64,000 nt of DNA from Escherichia sp. ESNIH1 (GCA_002918705.1 PQKR01000002.1:558001-622000); one strand, 5' to 3'; shown: positions 29,486-40,284, counted from the first letter of the stretch. Notes: generated by a model from the sequence alone, not told the origin. A program made the numbers and translations.

Positions 29486-31084
29486 ATGTTTAATCGTATT
29501 CGTATCTCGACCACACTGTTTATCTTACTGATTGTTTGCGGTCTGTTGCTGGTGGGAAGCAACGGCCTCTCTTTCTGGGCCTTCCGCGATGGTTTTCAGC
29601 ATCTGGAGCAGGTTGAAAAGAGCAACCACCAGCGCAATACGCTAGCCCAGATGCGCGCCGTTTTATTGCAGACCAGCACCTCGCTGAATAAGGCCGGCAC
29701 GCTGACCGCCTTAAGCTATCCGCCGGATGAGATCAAAGGGCTGATGAGTTCCGCGCGCAGCAACCTGCAGCTCGCCACCGTCCAGCTCAAAGAGTTTGAG
29801 TCGATCGAAGCGATCTCACCGGAGGGGGAGAAGCTCAAGACGCAGGCCAAGACTACCTACAGCACCTGGATGAGCGATTTAGAGCATCAGGCAACCTGGC
29901 TGGAAAACAACCAGCTCTCTGATTTTATGACCGCGCCGGTGCAGCAGTCCCAGGATGCGTTTGAGGCGACCTTTACCGCCTGGCAGCACTATATCGATCG
30001 CTTTGTTGAGACCGCGACGGCAGGTAGCCGCACCAACTACCACATGTCGGCGGCAACCTTTATTACCGTGTTGATTCTGGCTGCGGCGATGATCTCAGCC
30101 GGGCTGTTCTGGTCGCGCAGAATGATCGTGCAGCCGCTGGCGATCATCAGCAGCCACTTTGACAGCATCGCCGGGGGCGATCTGGCGCGGCCGATCTCGG
30201 TCTATGGCCGCAACGAAATCTCGGCCATTTTCGCCAGCCTGAAAAAGATGCAGACCGCGCTGCGCGCCACGGTAGCCAACGTGCGCGAAGGCAGCGTGTC
30301 GATGCACACCGGCATCTCAGAAATTGCCGCGGGTAATAACGATCTCTCGGCGCGCACCGAGCAGCAGGCGGCGTCGCTGGCCGAAACCGCCGCCAGCATG
30401 GAGCAGCTCACCGCGACGGTGGCCCAAAACGCGGACAACGCGCGTCAGGCGTCGGTGCTCTCTCACGGCGCAGCAGAAACCGCAAGAAAGGGTGGGGAGC
30501 AGACCTCGCGGGTCTCCGACACCATGCATGATATCGCCACCAGCTCGCAGAAAATTGGCGACATTATTAGCGTGATCGACGGCATTGCCTTCCAGACTAA
30601 TATCCTCGCGCTGAACGCCGCCGTTGAGGCCGCGCGGGCGGGCGAGCAGGGGCGTGGCTTTGCCGTCGTCGCCGGCGAAGTGCGCAACCTTGCAAGCCGT
30701 AGCGCCCAGGCGGCGAAAGAGATCAAAGGCTTAATCGAAGACTCCGTTGCTCGCGTGCAGCAGGGTTCCGCCCTGGTGGATACGGCGGCACAGACCATGA
30801 CGGACATTGTCCGCTCCGTCACCCAGGTCAATGACATTATGGGCGAAATTGCTTCCGCCTCCGATGAGCAGCGCCGGGGTATTGAGCAGGTCGCGCTGGC
30901 GGTCAGCCAGATGGATCAGGTTACGCAGCAGAACGCCTCTCTGGTAGAGGAGGCTGCCGCGGCAACCGAACAGTTAGCGCACCAGGCAGACCGTCTTACG
31001 TCCCAGGTTGCGGTATTTAAGTTAGATGAGCAAATCGGTCAACCCGACGTGGCACCGCCCAGGGCTGTGCCGGCACTATCCTGA
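29486..31084 (+). CDS. tap: Dipeptide/pyrimidine chemoreceptor Tap
   Basis: A second MCP of 532 residues beginning [19 protein letters not shown], with sensor segments [13 protein letters not shown] and [16 protein letters not shown] close to E. coli Tap. HAMP and the signalling tip are intact. It lacks the NWETF tail (ends PALS), as Tap does, and so depends on Tar for adaptation enzymes. It lies 42 bases after tar. Confidence 0.94.
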   Translation: MFNRIRISTTLFILLIVCGLLLVGSNGLSFWAFRDGFQHLEQVEKSNHQRNTLAQMRAVLLQTSTSLNKAGTLTALSYPPDEIKGLMSSARSNLQLATVQLKEFESIEAISPEGEKLKTQAKTTYSTWMSDLEHQATWLENNQLSDFMTAPVQQSQDAFEATFTAWQHYIDRFVETATAGSRTNYHMSAATFITVLILAAAMISAGLFWSRRMIVQPLAIISSHFDSIAGGDLARPISVYGRNEISAIFASLKKMQTALRATVANVREGSVSMHTGISEIAAGNNDLSARTEQQAASLAETAASMEQLTATVAQNADNARQASVLSHGAAETARKGGEQTSRVSDTMHDIATSSQKIGDIISVIDGIAFQTNILALNAAVEAARAGEQGRGFAVVAGEVRNLASRSAQAAKEIKGLIEDSVARVQQGSALVDTAAQTMTDIVRSVTQVNDIMGEIASASDEQRRGIEQVALAVSQMDQVTQQNASLVEEAAAATEQLAHQADRLTSQVAVFKLDEQIGQPDVAPPRAVPALS

Positions 31085-31103
31085 AAGTAATTGAGAAGGC
31101 GCT

Positions 31104-31966
31104 ATGACATCACCACTGCCCAACGGGCAAACGTCATTAACTATGCAGTTCCCTCAGCGCCTTGCGCTGTCCGATGCGCATTTTCGTCGGATATGTCAAT
31201 TGATTTACCAGCGTGCGGGGATCGTGCTGGCTGACCATAAGCGAGACATGGTCTACAACAGGCTGGTTCGCCGTCTGCGCACGCTGGGGCTGGATGATTT
31301 TGGCCGCTACCTGAGCATGCTAGAAGCGAACCAGAGCAGCGCCGAGTGGCAGGCATTTATCAACTCGCTGACCACTAACCTGACCGCCTTCTTCCGCGAA
31401 GCCCATCACTTCCCGGTGCTGGCCGATCACGCCCGCAAGCACAGCGGTGAGTACCGCGTCTGGAGCGCCGCTGCGTCCACCGGCGAAGAGCCCTACTCGC
31501 TCGCCATTACCCTGGCGGATGCGCTGGGGATGGTGCAGGGGCGCTGGAAAGTGATCGCCAGCGATATCGACACTGAGGTGCTGGAGAAAGCCCGCAGCGG
31601 CATCTACCGCCTGGACGAGCTGAAAACGCTCTCCCCCCAGCAGCTGCAGCGCTACTTTATGCGAGGTACGGGCCCGCATGCGGGCCTGGTGCGGGTGCGC
31701 CAGGAGCTGGCGAACTTCGTCGACTTCCAGTCGCTCAACCTGCTGGACAAGCAGTACAACGTGCCGGGCCCGTTCGACGCTATTTTTTGCCGTAACGTGA
31801 TGATCTATTTTGATAAAACGACGCAGCAGGACATTTTGCGTCGCTTTGCCCCAATGCTTAAGCCCGATGGACTGCTGTTTGCCGGGCATTCGGAGAATTT
31901 CAGCAACCTTGTGCGCGAGTTTACCCTGCGTGGGCAGACGGTTTATGCGCTGAGTAAGGATAAAGC

Positions 31967-31970
<4 letters not shown>
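31104..31970 (+). CDS. cheR: Chemoreceptor methyltransferase CheR
   Basis: S-adenosylmethionine-dependent glutamate O-methyltransferase that methylates receptors, 288 residues. N-terminal helical domain, then Rossmann domain with [16 protein letters not shown] (SAM motif I), [10 protein letters not shown] and [11 protein letters not shown]. Its stop overlaps cheB by four bases. Confidence 0.97.
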
Positions 31971-33422
<1,452 letters not shown>

Positions 33423-33429
33423 GGACCGG

Positions 33430-34080
33430 ATGATGATGATGCAACCGCAAATTAAACCTTCGGATGAGCATACGCCCGGAGACATAATCGCCCGTATCGG
33501 CAGCCTGACGCGTATGCTGCGCGACAGCCTGCGCGAGCTGGGCCTTGACCAGGCGATTGCCGAAGCGGCGGAAGCGATCCCCGATGCCCGCGATCGTCTG
33601 GACTACGTGGTGCAGATGACTGCCCAGGCCGCCGAACGTGCGCTAAACAGCGTTGAAGCCTCGCAGCCGCACCAGGATGCGATGGAGAGCGGCGCGAAAT
33701 CGCTGACCAAGCGCTGGGACGCATGGTTTGAAAACCCGATTGAGCTGACTGATGCCAAAGAGCTGGTGAAAGACACCCGCCAGTATCTTGGCGACGTGCC
33801 GGGCCACACCAGCTTCACCAATGCCCAGCTGCTGGACATCATGATGGCGCAGGATTTCCAGGACCTGACCGGTCAGGTGATCAAGCGCATGATGGATGTG
33901 ATCCAGGAGATTGAACGTCAGCTGCTGATGGTGCTGCTGGATAACATGCCGGAGCCGTCAGCGCGGCCAAAGCGCGAGAACGAAAGCCTGCTCAACGGAC
34001 CGCAGCTCGACACCACCAAAGCGGGCGTCGTGGCGAGCCAGGACCAGGTCGACGACCTGCTGGACAGCCTCGGCTTCTGA
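33430..34080 (+). CDS. cheZ: CheY-P phosphatase CheZ
   Basis: A helical dimeric phosphatase of up to 216 residues. The catalytic segment [19 protein letters not shown] contains the conserved Asp-Gln pair, and the C-terminal CheY-binding peptide is [12 protein letters not shown]. Several ATGs in a row make the exact start uncertain: 33430 fits the GAGG spacing, 33436 fits the 214-residue E. coli protein. Last gene of the chemotaxis operon. Confidence 0.96.
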   Translation: MMMMQPQIKPSDEHTPGDIIARIGSLTRMLRDSLRELGLDQAIAEAAEAIPDARDRLDYVVQMTAQAAERALNSVEASQPHQDAMESGAKSLTKRWDAWFENPIELTDAKELVKDTRQYLGDVPGHTSFTNAQLLDIMMAQDFQDLTGQVIKRMMDVIQEIERQLLMVLLDNMPEPSARPKRENESLLNGPQLDTTKAGVVASQDQVDDLLDSLGF

Positions 34081-34085
34081 TCAAA

Positions 34086-34118
34086 AGCCCGCCTCTGCTG
34101 GTAAAGGGGGGGCGGGCT
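34086..34118 (+). terminator. Hairpin after cheZ
   Basis: AGCCCGCC (34086-34093) pairs with GGCGGGCT (34111-34118). The tail is ATAGTGTAG rather than T-rich, so termination may be weak. It marks the downstream border of the inserted module on this side. Confidence 0.55.
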
Positions 34119-34140
34119 ATAGTGTAGTAACTAATGTGTC

Positions 34141-34905
34141 TTAGCGCATACGCAGGCGCGTCACATCAACGCGAGCACCCACGTCTGTTTCTTGTAAACA
34201 TCTCAGCAGACAACCGTAGTCAGTAACGTTAAAACTGCTGATGTCGTAATGCGCCAGCTCATAATGTTGCAATGCAGAGTAGCTATAGCGCAATAGGGCT
34301 TTCTGTAAGAACTTACTCAGGTCTGGCCCCAGCGTTTTCACCCGCTTGTTATAGATAGTACGTAAAATTTTCACGACCGACCCGGTTTCGTTTGGCGTGG
34401 CATCCAGTACCAGCTCAAGGTAGCCGTTATTCAAATCGTGCAGATAGTTTTCCGGCGTGAGAATTTCGCCGCGATGCACATCGTAAAGCACCGCGTCCCA
34501 CGACATAAGCGTGGTGTGAAGCAGGCTCTCCACATCATCTAATGGGATAATGTTCTCTTTAAAAGCCCAGGTATCGCTGAGACACCAGATGTCAAAATCC
34601 AATGAGCGATAGCGAAAACGTATGCCGCCAAGTTTATTGGTTGCAAAATGTTCCATATGAAAGTGGGAGAGCAGGTGTAGCAAATCCTCACGTTCGCCAG
34701 CGAACACGATATCGATATCAGACGTAAATCCATCACGTCCAAAAAGGCCAATGTCCCGGAGCATGCCACCAAAAATCCATGCTCGATGTTGAGCGGCAAC
34801 CGCGTCAATCAACGCCCGGGCCGCCCGCTGTTCCTCTCCGGAAGCAAAGAAATTATCAACGCGCTGCTTGAGGGCATAACGCGTTTTGGCTACGTTCATA
34901 CTCAT
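34141..34905 (-). CDS. Pol-beta/CCA-like nucleotidyltransferase of the inserted module
   Basis: A 254-residue cytosolic protein. The nucleotidyltransferase core is visible: WIFGGMLRDIGLFGRDGFTS with the GG pair at 46-47, catalytic D63 and D65 in SDIDIVF, and a third carboxylate candidate at D103/D105 (SLDFDIW). The motif resembles CCA-adding/poly(A) polymerase head domains (GGxxRD...DxD). No RNA-binding tail domain is recognisable; the C-terminal 130 residues are helical and of unknown role. It starts inside the last 50 bases of the dNTPase gene, so the two are translationally linked. Substrate unknown: it could modify RNA, a nucleotide, or its partner. It is not a CBASS cyclase by motif (no GS..D.D signature). 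Confidence 0.75.
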   Translation of the reverse strand: MSMNVAKTRYALKQRVDNFFASGEEQRAARALIDAVAAQHRAWIFGGMLRDIGLFGRDGFTSDIDIVFAGEREDLLHLLSHFHMEHFATNKLGGIRFRYRSLDFDIWCLSDTWAFKENIIPLDDVESLLHTTLMSWDAVLYDVHRGEILTPENYLHDLNNGYLELVLDATPNETGSVVKILRTIYNKRVKTLGPDLSKFLQKALLRYSYSALQHYELAHYDISSFNVTDYGCLLRCLQETDVGARVDVTRLRMR

Positions 34906-36376
34906 AAAGGGATTTTAGCTCATCATGAAGCCGTATCAAATAGTTATCGGTCATGCCAGAGATAGCATCGGAAAGCAGCTGCGCTTCTTTGTAGAGCACC
35001 GGCAGCACGTTTTTTTCATCTTCAAAAATACGACGATAGTTTTCTGAAATACGACCATAGGCGTAGCGGCCAAAGGGTGTTTCAGAGAGATATTCGTTAC
35101 GCGGCGCGATTACGCAACGTTCTTCTTCTTTTCGCTCGCGTTTTGTTTTGTGTCCATGAATGCCAACCCACAACATGTCCATCAGGCTCTGAATATAGTT
35201 AGAACCTTCCAGTTCAAGTTTGAGCACGGAGGGGTGACGATAGCCACGCGTTCTATCAAAATCTTTGAGTGCCTCACACAGTGCTTTGGCACGGCTCTCG
35301 TTGATAAGATCCGTCATTGAACACGCATGGCTCATTAGTTCGTCGATACGCTGGGTAAAAGACTCTACTACGCTATTCACAAGGGCAATCGTTGATTTGA
35401 CGCGAAACATCTGCATGTTCATATCGTTAATTTCAGCCGGGGTTAGCTCGCGCTGCTGCTCTTTATATTCGCTATTCTTTTTCTCGGTTTGCTCAACCAC
35501 CTCGTTAATCAGAGCGTCTTCACCACCGCTCCAGCATTTGAGATGATCGATAAGATCATGATAGGAGGCGAGACCTTTTTTGACTGTATCCTCTGCGTCC
35601 AGAACAGAGTACGCGATATCATCACAGGCTTCCATCAGCCAGGTAAAGGGATGGCGCACACCTTCGGCTAGCCCGGTTTCGTTCCAGACATCCTCGACAA
35701 CGCGCGCTTCAGAATAAAAATATCCGTGCTTTTTCCATTTTCCCGGCAAGGTTGTATACGAGGACCGCGGATATTTGATTAATGCGGCAAGCGTGGCATA
35801 GGTCAAATTCAAACCATACGTATCGTTAAGAATCTGAAGCTTGGTCACTAACCTGAACGTCTGAGAATTACCGTCAAATTTAAAAAAGTCTTCAAAAATA
35901 GCAGGGTTACTGATTTCTGTAATCTTTTCTACGTCATCCTTCAAATGGCGTTTGTACCAGGCTCGCATAGCCGCTTCGCCTTGATGACCGAAGGGTGGGT
36001 TACCGAGATCGTGCGCTAACCCAATAGCAGCCAGCAGAGCAGGGACGTCACGCTCAACGCAGAGGCCCGTGGGTAAACTGCCAAAAACCGATTCTTTCAG
36101 ACCAAAAGCCAGTCGCATTCCAATGCCGCGGGCAAAGTTGGCGACTTCATGTGAATGCGTCAAGCGCGTACGCACACTATCGTTACGATCGAGAGGGTAA
36201 ACCTGCGTTTTATCGGCCAGACGACGAGTCGGCGCAGCGAATAAGAGGCGATCAAAATCACGCTCGATCTCCTGTCGCCATTCAGAGGAAGAAGTGTCCT
36301 GCGATGGCTGTGCGGTGTCTTTTTGTTTCGGTTTATCTTTTCTACGTTTGCTATTCAATAACAGTGACCACTGCAT
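34856..36376 (-). CDS. Dgt-like HD-domain dNTP triphosphohydrolase
   Basis: A 506-residue cytosolic protein aligning along its length with E. coli Dgt. Metal and catalytic residues are all present: H74 in RTRLTHS, H122-D123 in AHDLGNPPFGHQGEA, catalytic H131/E134, and the distal aspartate in EACDDIAYSVLDAED (252/253). Also shared: RRLADKTQVYPLDRN, FDGNSQTFRLV and ISGMTDNY. The first 32 residues are a lysine- and serine-rich extension. Dgt enzymes split dGTP into deoxyguanosine and triphosphate; some relatives protect bacteria by depleting dNTPs during phage infection. The gene is oriented against all neighbours, has lower GC, and overlaps the nucleotidyltransferase gene. It is not the housekeeping dgt, whose E. 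coli locus is elsewhere. Confidence 0.87.
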   Translation of the reverse strand: MQWSLLLNSKRRKDKPKQKDTAQPSQDTSSSEWRQEIERDFDRLLFAAPTRRLADKTQVYPLDRNDSVRTRLTHSHEVANFARGIGMRLAFGLKESVFGSLPTGLCVERDVPALLAAIGLAHDLGNPPFGHQGEAAMRAWYKRHLKDDVEKITEISNPAIFEDFFKFDGNSQTFRLVTKLQILNDTYGLNLTYATLAALIKYPRSSYTTLPGKWKKHGYFYSEARVVEDVWNETGLAEGVRHPFTWLMEACDDIAYSVLDAEDTVKKGLASYHDLIDHLKCWSGGEDALINEVVEQTEKKNSEYKEQQRELTPAEINDMNMQMFRVKSTIALVNSVVESFTQRIDELMSHACSMTDLINESRAKALCEALKDFDRTRGYRHPSVLKLELEGSNYIQSLMDMLWVGIHGHKTKRERKEEERCVIAPRNEYLSETPFGRYAYGRISENYRRIFEDEKNVLPVLYKEAQLLSDAISGMTDNYLIRLHDELKSLYEYERSQNALCPQAAR

Positions 36377-36405
36377 AAAAAAACCCTCTTAATAGTAAGG
36401 GGTTT
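36377..36405 (-). promoter_or_regulatory. Hairpin covering the dNTPase ribosome-binding site
   Basis: On the minus strand AAACCCCTT (36405-36397) can pair with AAGAGGGTTT (36390-36381), and seven T run straight into the ATG at 36376. The only Shine-Dalgarno candidate, GAGGG, is inside the 3' arm. The shape is at once a terminator and a ribosome-site lock. Confidence 0.55.
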
Positions 36406-36577
36406 AGGCTAGCAAATGCGTTTAAGCGATGCTACCTCGCCGCTCTGCTTTTCGTCTGATTTCGATCAGTCTCGCAAAGAGCGGGGGCTCGCTTACATAC
36501 TAAATTGCACGTAACGACGAAAAGCCGCCTTTTAGCCTCGTTTATTCGCCCATTGTTCAGGCTTGTCTCAGGCATCA

Positions 36578-36595
36578 TGATACAAAATTGTATCA
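36578..36595. promoter_or_regulatory. Perfect palindrome just before flhB
   Basis: TGATACAA-AA-TTGTATCA, 8-bp arms, ending 14 bases before the flhB GTG. It could be an operator or an mRNA hairpin near the ribosome-binding site. Confidence 0.45.
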
Positions 36596-36609
36596 GCGGA
36601 ATTTTGCTC

Positions 36610-37764
36610 GTGGCTGAAGAAGACAACGAGGACAAAACAGAGGCCCCCACACCCCACCGACTAGAGAAGGCGCGTGAGGAGGGGCAGGTTCCCCGCTCCA
36701 AAGAGCTGACATCGCTACTGATCTTAGTGGTCGGCATCTGTGTAATCTGGATTGGAGGGGAGTCGCTCGCCCGCAGGCTGGCGGGACTGCTCACGTCCGG
36801 CCTCCGCTTTGACCACGGTATCGTCAACGATCCCCATCTGATCCTCGGCCAAACCGTCCTGCTGATCAAAGAGGCGATGATCGCCTTGTTACCGCTCATT
36901 ACCGGCGTGGTACTGGTGGCGCTTATCGCCCCGATACTGCTAGGCGGCCTGGTGCTTAGCGGCAAATCGCTGCAGTTCCAGTTCTCTAAGCTCAATCCGC
37001 TCAGCGGCCTGAAGCGTCTCTTCTCCGCCCAGGTTGGCGCGGAGCTGGTTAAAGCGGTCCTGAAGGCCGTGCTGATGGGCGGCGTGGCGGGCCTCTACCT
37101 GACCCATAAGTGGCCGGAGATGATGCGCCTGATGAGCGAGTCCCCGCTGACCGCCATGAGCAACGCCCTCAACCTGGTGGGACTCTGCGTGCTGCTGGTG
37201 GTGCTGGGCATCATTCCGATGGTGGGCTTTGACGTGATTTGGCAGATCTACAGCCATATCAAAAAGCTGCGCATGTCCCGCCAGGATATCCGCGATGAAC
37301 ACAAGCAGAGCGAAGGCGACCCGCACGTGAAAGGGCGTATTCGCCAGATGCAGCGCGCCGCCGCTCGCCGTCGCATGATGGCGGACGTGCCGAAGGCCAA
37401 CGTGGTAGTGACCAACCCGACGCACTACGCCGTGGCGTTGCTGTACGACGAGAACAAGATGAGTGCGCCGAAGGTGCTGGCCAAAGGGGCCGGGCTGGTG
37501 GCGTTGCGCATTCGTGAAATTGCCGCTGAAAACCGAATTCCCATGCTGGAAGCGCCGCCGCTGGCGCGTGCACTCTACCGCCATGCCGACGTTGGTCAGC
37601 AGATCCCGGGCCAGCTCTATGCGGCGGTAGCCGAAGTGCTGGCGTGGGTATGGCAGCTCAAACGCTGGAAGCTCGCTGGTGGGCAAGCGCCGGTGAAACC
37701 CGCCAATCTTCCGGTGCCTGAAGCACTGGATTTTATGAACGACGAGAAGGACACTGATGAATAA
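36610..37764 (+). CDS. flhB: Flagellar type III export switch protein FlhB
   Basis: Inner-membrane component of the flagellar export gate, 384 residues. N-terminal membrane domain with four hydrophobic segments and a cytoplasmic domain carrying the autocleavage motif NPTH (VVVTNPTHYAVALLYDE), which switches export from rod-hook to filament substrates. GTG 36610 begins MAEEDNEDKTEAPTPHRLEKA and gives the family length; the longer frame from 36505 is rejected. A GCTCGTG context offers a poor ribosome site. It overlaps flhA by eight bases. Confidence 0.96.
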   Translation: MAEEDNEDKTEAPTPHRLEKAREEGQVPRSKELTSLLILVVGICVIWIGGESLARRLAGLLTSGLRFDHGIVNDPHLILGQTVLLIKEAMIALLPLITGVVLVALIAPILLGGLVLSGKSLQFQFSKLNPLSGLKRLFSAQVGAELVKAVLKAVLMGGVAGLYLTHKWPEMMRLMSESPLTAMSNALNLVGLCVLLVVLGIIPMVGFDVIWQIYSHIKKLRMSRQDIRDEHKQSEGDPHVKGRIRQMQRAAARRRMMADVPKANVVVTNPTHYAVALLYDENKMSAPKVLAKGAGLVALRIREIAAENRIPMLEAPPLARALYRHADVGQQIPGQLYAAVAEVLAWVWQLKRWKLAGGQAPVKPANLPVPEALDFMNDEKDTDE

Positions 37765-39835
37765 TCTGGTGACGATGTTGCGCCTGCCTGGCAACATGAA
37801 ATCAGGTCAATGGCAGATTCTTGCTGGACCGATACTGATTCTGCTTATCCTGTCGATGATGGTGCTGCCGCTCCCGGCGTTCATCCTTGACCTGCTGTTT
37901 ACCTTTAACATCGCACTCTCCATCATGGTGCTGCTGGTAGCGATGTTTACCCAGCGCACGCTGGAGTTCGCCGCGTTCCCAACCATTCTGCTGTTTACTA
38001 CCCTGCTGCGGCTGGCGCTGAACGTCGCCTCTACCCGTATCATCCTGATGGAGGGGCATACCGGCGGCGCGGCGGCGGGGAAGGTGGTTGAAGCTTTCGG
38101 CCACTTCCTCGTAGGCGGTAACTTTGCCATCGGTATCGTGGTGTTTGTTATCCTCGTGATCATCAACTTTATGGTTATCACCAAGGGTGCTGGGCGTATC
38201 GCTGAAGTCGGCGCGCGCTTTGTCCTCGACGGGATGCCAGGCAAGCAGATGGCGATCGATGCTGACCTCAACGCGGGCCTGATTGGTGAAGACGAAGCCA
38301 AAAAACGCCGCTCGGAAGTGACCCAGGAGGCCGACTTCTACGGCTCAATGGATGGTGCGAGTAAGTTTGTGCGCGGCGATGCCATCGCGGGCATTCTGAT
38401 CATGGTGATTAACGTCATCGGCGGCCTGCTGGTGGGCGTTCTGCAGCACGGCATGGACATGGGCCACGCGGCGGAGAGCTATACCCTGCTGACCATCGGT
38501 GACGGGCTGGTCGCGCAGATCCCGGCGCTGGTGATCTCCACCGCAGCGGGCGTGATCGTGACCCGCGTCGCGACCGATCAGGACGTGGGCCAGCAGATGG
38601 TGGGCCAGCTCTTTAGCAACCCGCGCGTCATGCTGCTGAGCGCCGCCGTACTCGGTCTGCTGGGCCTGGTGCCCGGCATGCCAAACTTTGTTTTCCTGCT
38701 CTTCACTGCCGCGCTGCTGGGCCTTGCCTGGTGGCTGCGCGGGCGTGAACAGAAAGCCCCGGTTGAGGCTGCGCCAATCAAGCTGCCGGAGAACAATCAG
38801 GCCGTTGAGGCCACCTGGAACGACGTGCAGCTGGAGGACTCCCTCGGCATGGAGGTCGGTTACCGCCTGATCCCGATGGTGGATTTCCAGCAGGACGGTG
38901 AGCTGCTCGGGCGTATCCGCAGTATTCGTAAGAAGTTTGCCCAGGATATGGGCTTCCTGCCGCCGGTGGTGCACATTCGTGACAATATGGATCTGCCTCC
39001 GGCGCGCTACCGTATTCTGATGAAGGGCGTCGAGATCGGCAGCGGCGAGGCCTATCCAGGCCGCTGGCTGGCGATCAACCCCGGCACGGCGGCAGGCACT
39101 CTGCCTGGCGAGCAGACGGTGGATCCGGCCTTTGGCCTGGCGGCGATCTGGATCGAAAGCGCCCTGAAAGAGCAGGCGCAGATCCAGGGCTATACCGTGG
39201 TGGAGGCGAGCACCGTGGTGGCGACCCATCTTAACCATCTGATTGGCCAGTTTGCTTCCGAGCTGTTTGGCCGTCAGGAGGCGCAGCAGCTGCTGGATCG
39301 CGTGAGTCAGGAGATGCCGAAGCTCACTGAAGATCTGGTGCCGGGCGTGGTCACCCTCACCACGCTGCATAAGGTGTTGCAGAACCTGCTGGATGAGAAA
39401 GTACCGATTCGCGATATGCGTACCATTCTGGAGACCCTGGCCGAGCATGCGCCGATCCAGAGCGATCCGCACGAGCTGACCGCCGTGGTGCGCGTGGCGC
39501 TGGGCCGGGCGATCACCCAGCAGTGGTTCCCGGGCAGCGGCGAAGTCCAGGTGATTGGTCTCGATACGCCGCTTGAGCGTCTGCTGCTGCAGGCCCTGCA
39601 GGGCGGCGGTGGCCTGGAGCCGGGACTGGCGGATCGCCTGCTGGCCCAGACCCAGGAGGCGCTAGCCCGTCAGGAGATGCTGGGCGCGCCGCCGGTGCTG
39701 CTGGTGAACCACGCCCTGCGTCCGCTGCTGTCGCGCTTCCTGCGCCGCAGCCTGACGCAGCTGGTGGTACTCTCCAATATGGAGCTGTCAGACAATCGCA
39801 ACATCCGCATGACCGCCACCATTGGAGGTAAATAG
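37757..39835 (+). CDS. flhA: Flagellar type III export gate protein FlhA
   Basis: The largest export-gate subunit, 692 residues. N-terminal half has eight membrane helices with the FHIPEP-family signature segment (TLLRLALNVASTRIIL, then GAGRIAEVGARFVLDGMPGKQMAIDADLNAG). C-terminal half is the cytoplasmic ring domain that binds chaperone-substrate complexes. It is coupled to flhB and its TAG overlaps the GTG of flhE. Confidence 0.97.
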   Translation: MNNLVTMLRLPGNMKSGQWQILAGPILILLILSMMVLPLPAFILDLLFTFNIALSIMVLLVAMFTQRTLEFAAFPTILLFTTLLRLALNVASTRIILMEGHTGGAAAGKVVEAFGHFLVGGNFAIGIVVFVILVIINFMVITKGAGRIAEVGARFVLDGMPGKQMAIDADLNAGLIGEDEAKKRRSEVTQEADFYGSMDGASKFVRGDAIAGILIMVINVIGGLLVGVLQHGMDMGHAAESYTLLTIGDGLVAQIPALVISTAAGVIVTRVATDQDVGQQMVGQLFSNPRVMLLSAAVLGLLGLVPGMPNFVFLLFTAALLGLAWWLRGREQKAPVEAAPIKLPENNQAVEATWNDVQLEDSLGMEVGYRLIPMVDFQQDGELLGRIRSIRKKFAQDMGFLPPVVHIRDNMDLPPARYRILMKGVEIGSGEAYPGRWLAINPGTAAGTLPGEQTVDPAFGLAAIWIESALKEQAQIQGYTVVEASTVVATHLNHLIGQFASELFGRQEAQQLLDRVSQEMPKLTEDLVPGVVTLTTLHKVLQNLLDEKVPIRDMRTILETLAEHAPIQSDPHELTAVVRVALGRAITQQWFPGSGEVQVIGLDTPLERLLLQALQGGGGLEPGLADRLLAQTQEALARQEMLGAPPVLLVNHALRPLLSRFLRRSLTQLVVLSNMELSDNRNIRMTATIGGK

Positions 39836-40230
39836 TGCGTAGATTGTCAGGTCTTCTGCTGGCGCTGCCGCTGCTGGCCCACGCGGCAGGTGAGGGGGCA
39901 TGGCAGGCAAGCAGCATCGGCATCACCCTTAACCATCGGGGAGAGTCGATCTCGTCCCGGCCGCTGGCCTCCTCTCAGCCCGTCTCCGGGCTGATGACGC
40001 TGGTGGCGTGGCGCTACGAGCTTAACGGCCCAACCCCGGCCGGGCTGCGGGTGCGTCTCTGCTCGCAGATCCGCTGCACGGAGCTGGACGGAGCGAGTGG
40101 CACGACCCACGCCTTCAACGGCATTCCCGCCGCTGAGCCACTGCGCTTTATCTGGGAAGTACCTGGCGGCGGACGCCTGCTGCCAGCGCTGAAGGTCAGC
40201 CGCAATGAGGTCATCGTCAACTACCGCTAA
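39835..40230 (+). CDS. flhE: Flagellar protein FlhE
   Basis: A 131-residue periplasmic protein. Signal peptide MRRLSGLLLALPLLAHA, then a small beta-rich domain with one disulfide-capable pair (RLCSQIRCTEL). FlhE is reported to act as a plug or chaperone limiting proton leakage through the export gate; it is not required for flagellum assembly in E. coli. GTG start at the last base of the flhA stop. Confidence 0.93.
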   Translation: MRRLSGLLLALPLLAHAAGEGAWQASSIGITLNHRGESISSRPLASSQPVSGLMTLVAWRYELNGPTPAGLRVRLCSQIRCTELDGASGTTHAFNGIPAAEPLRFIWEVPGGGRLLPALKVSRNEVIVNYR

Positions 40231-40244
40231 GCGCTTCATTCTTC

Positions 40245-40284
40245 GCCAGTCATCATCGTTTTCGATGGGATTATGATGGCTGGC
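40245..40284 (+). terminator. Probable terminator of flhBAE
   Basis: GCCAG-T-CATCAT (40245-40256) pairs with ATGATG-GCTGGC (40273-40284) with a bulge and a 16-base loop; TCTCAATTTTTG follows. Confidence 0.5.

Noticed and set aside
34141-34905. CBASS-type cyclic-nucleotide synthase
   Set aside because: The core reads GG...DxD as in CCA/poly(A) polymerases, not the GS...D.D pattern of CD-NTases, and no CBASS effector or E1/JAB partner is adjacent.
34856-36376. Housekeeping dgt gene
   Set aside because: Its sequence is only moderately like E. coli Dgt, it has a different N terminus, it overlaps a nucleotidyltransferase and it lies in a motility locus with lower GC; the normal dgt locus is elsewhere in E. 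coli.
36505-36609. N-terminal extension of FlhB from ATG 36505
   Set aside because: The 35 extra residues are not family-like, and the known GTG start at 36610 yields the correct length.
38345-39472. 375-codon frame opposite flhA
   Set aside because: His/Gln-rich antisense translation of a conserved export gene.
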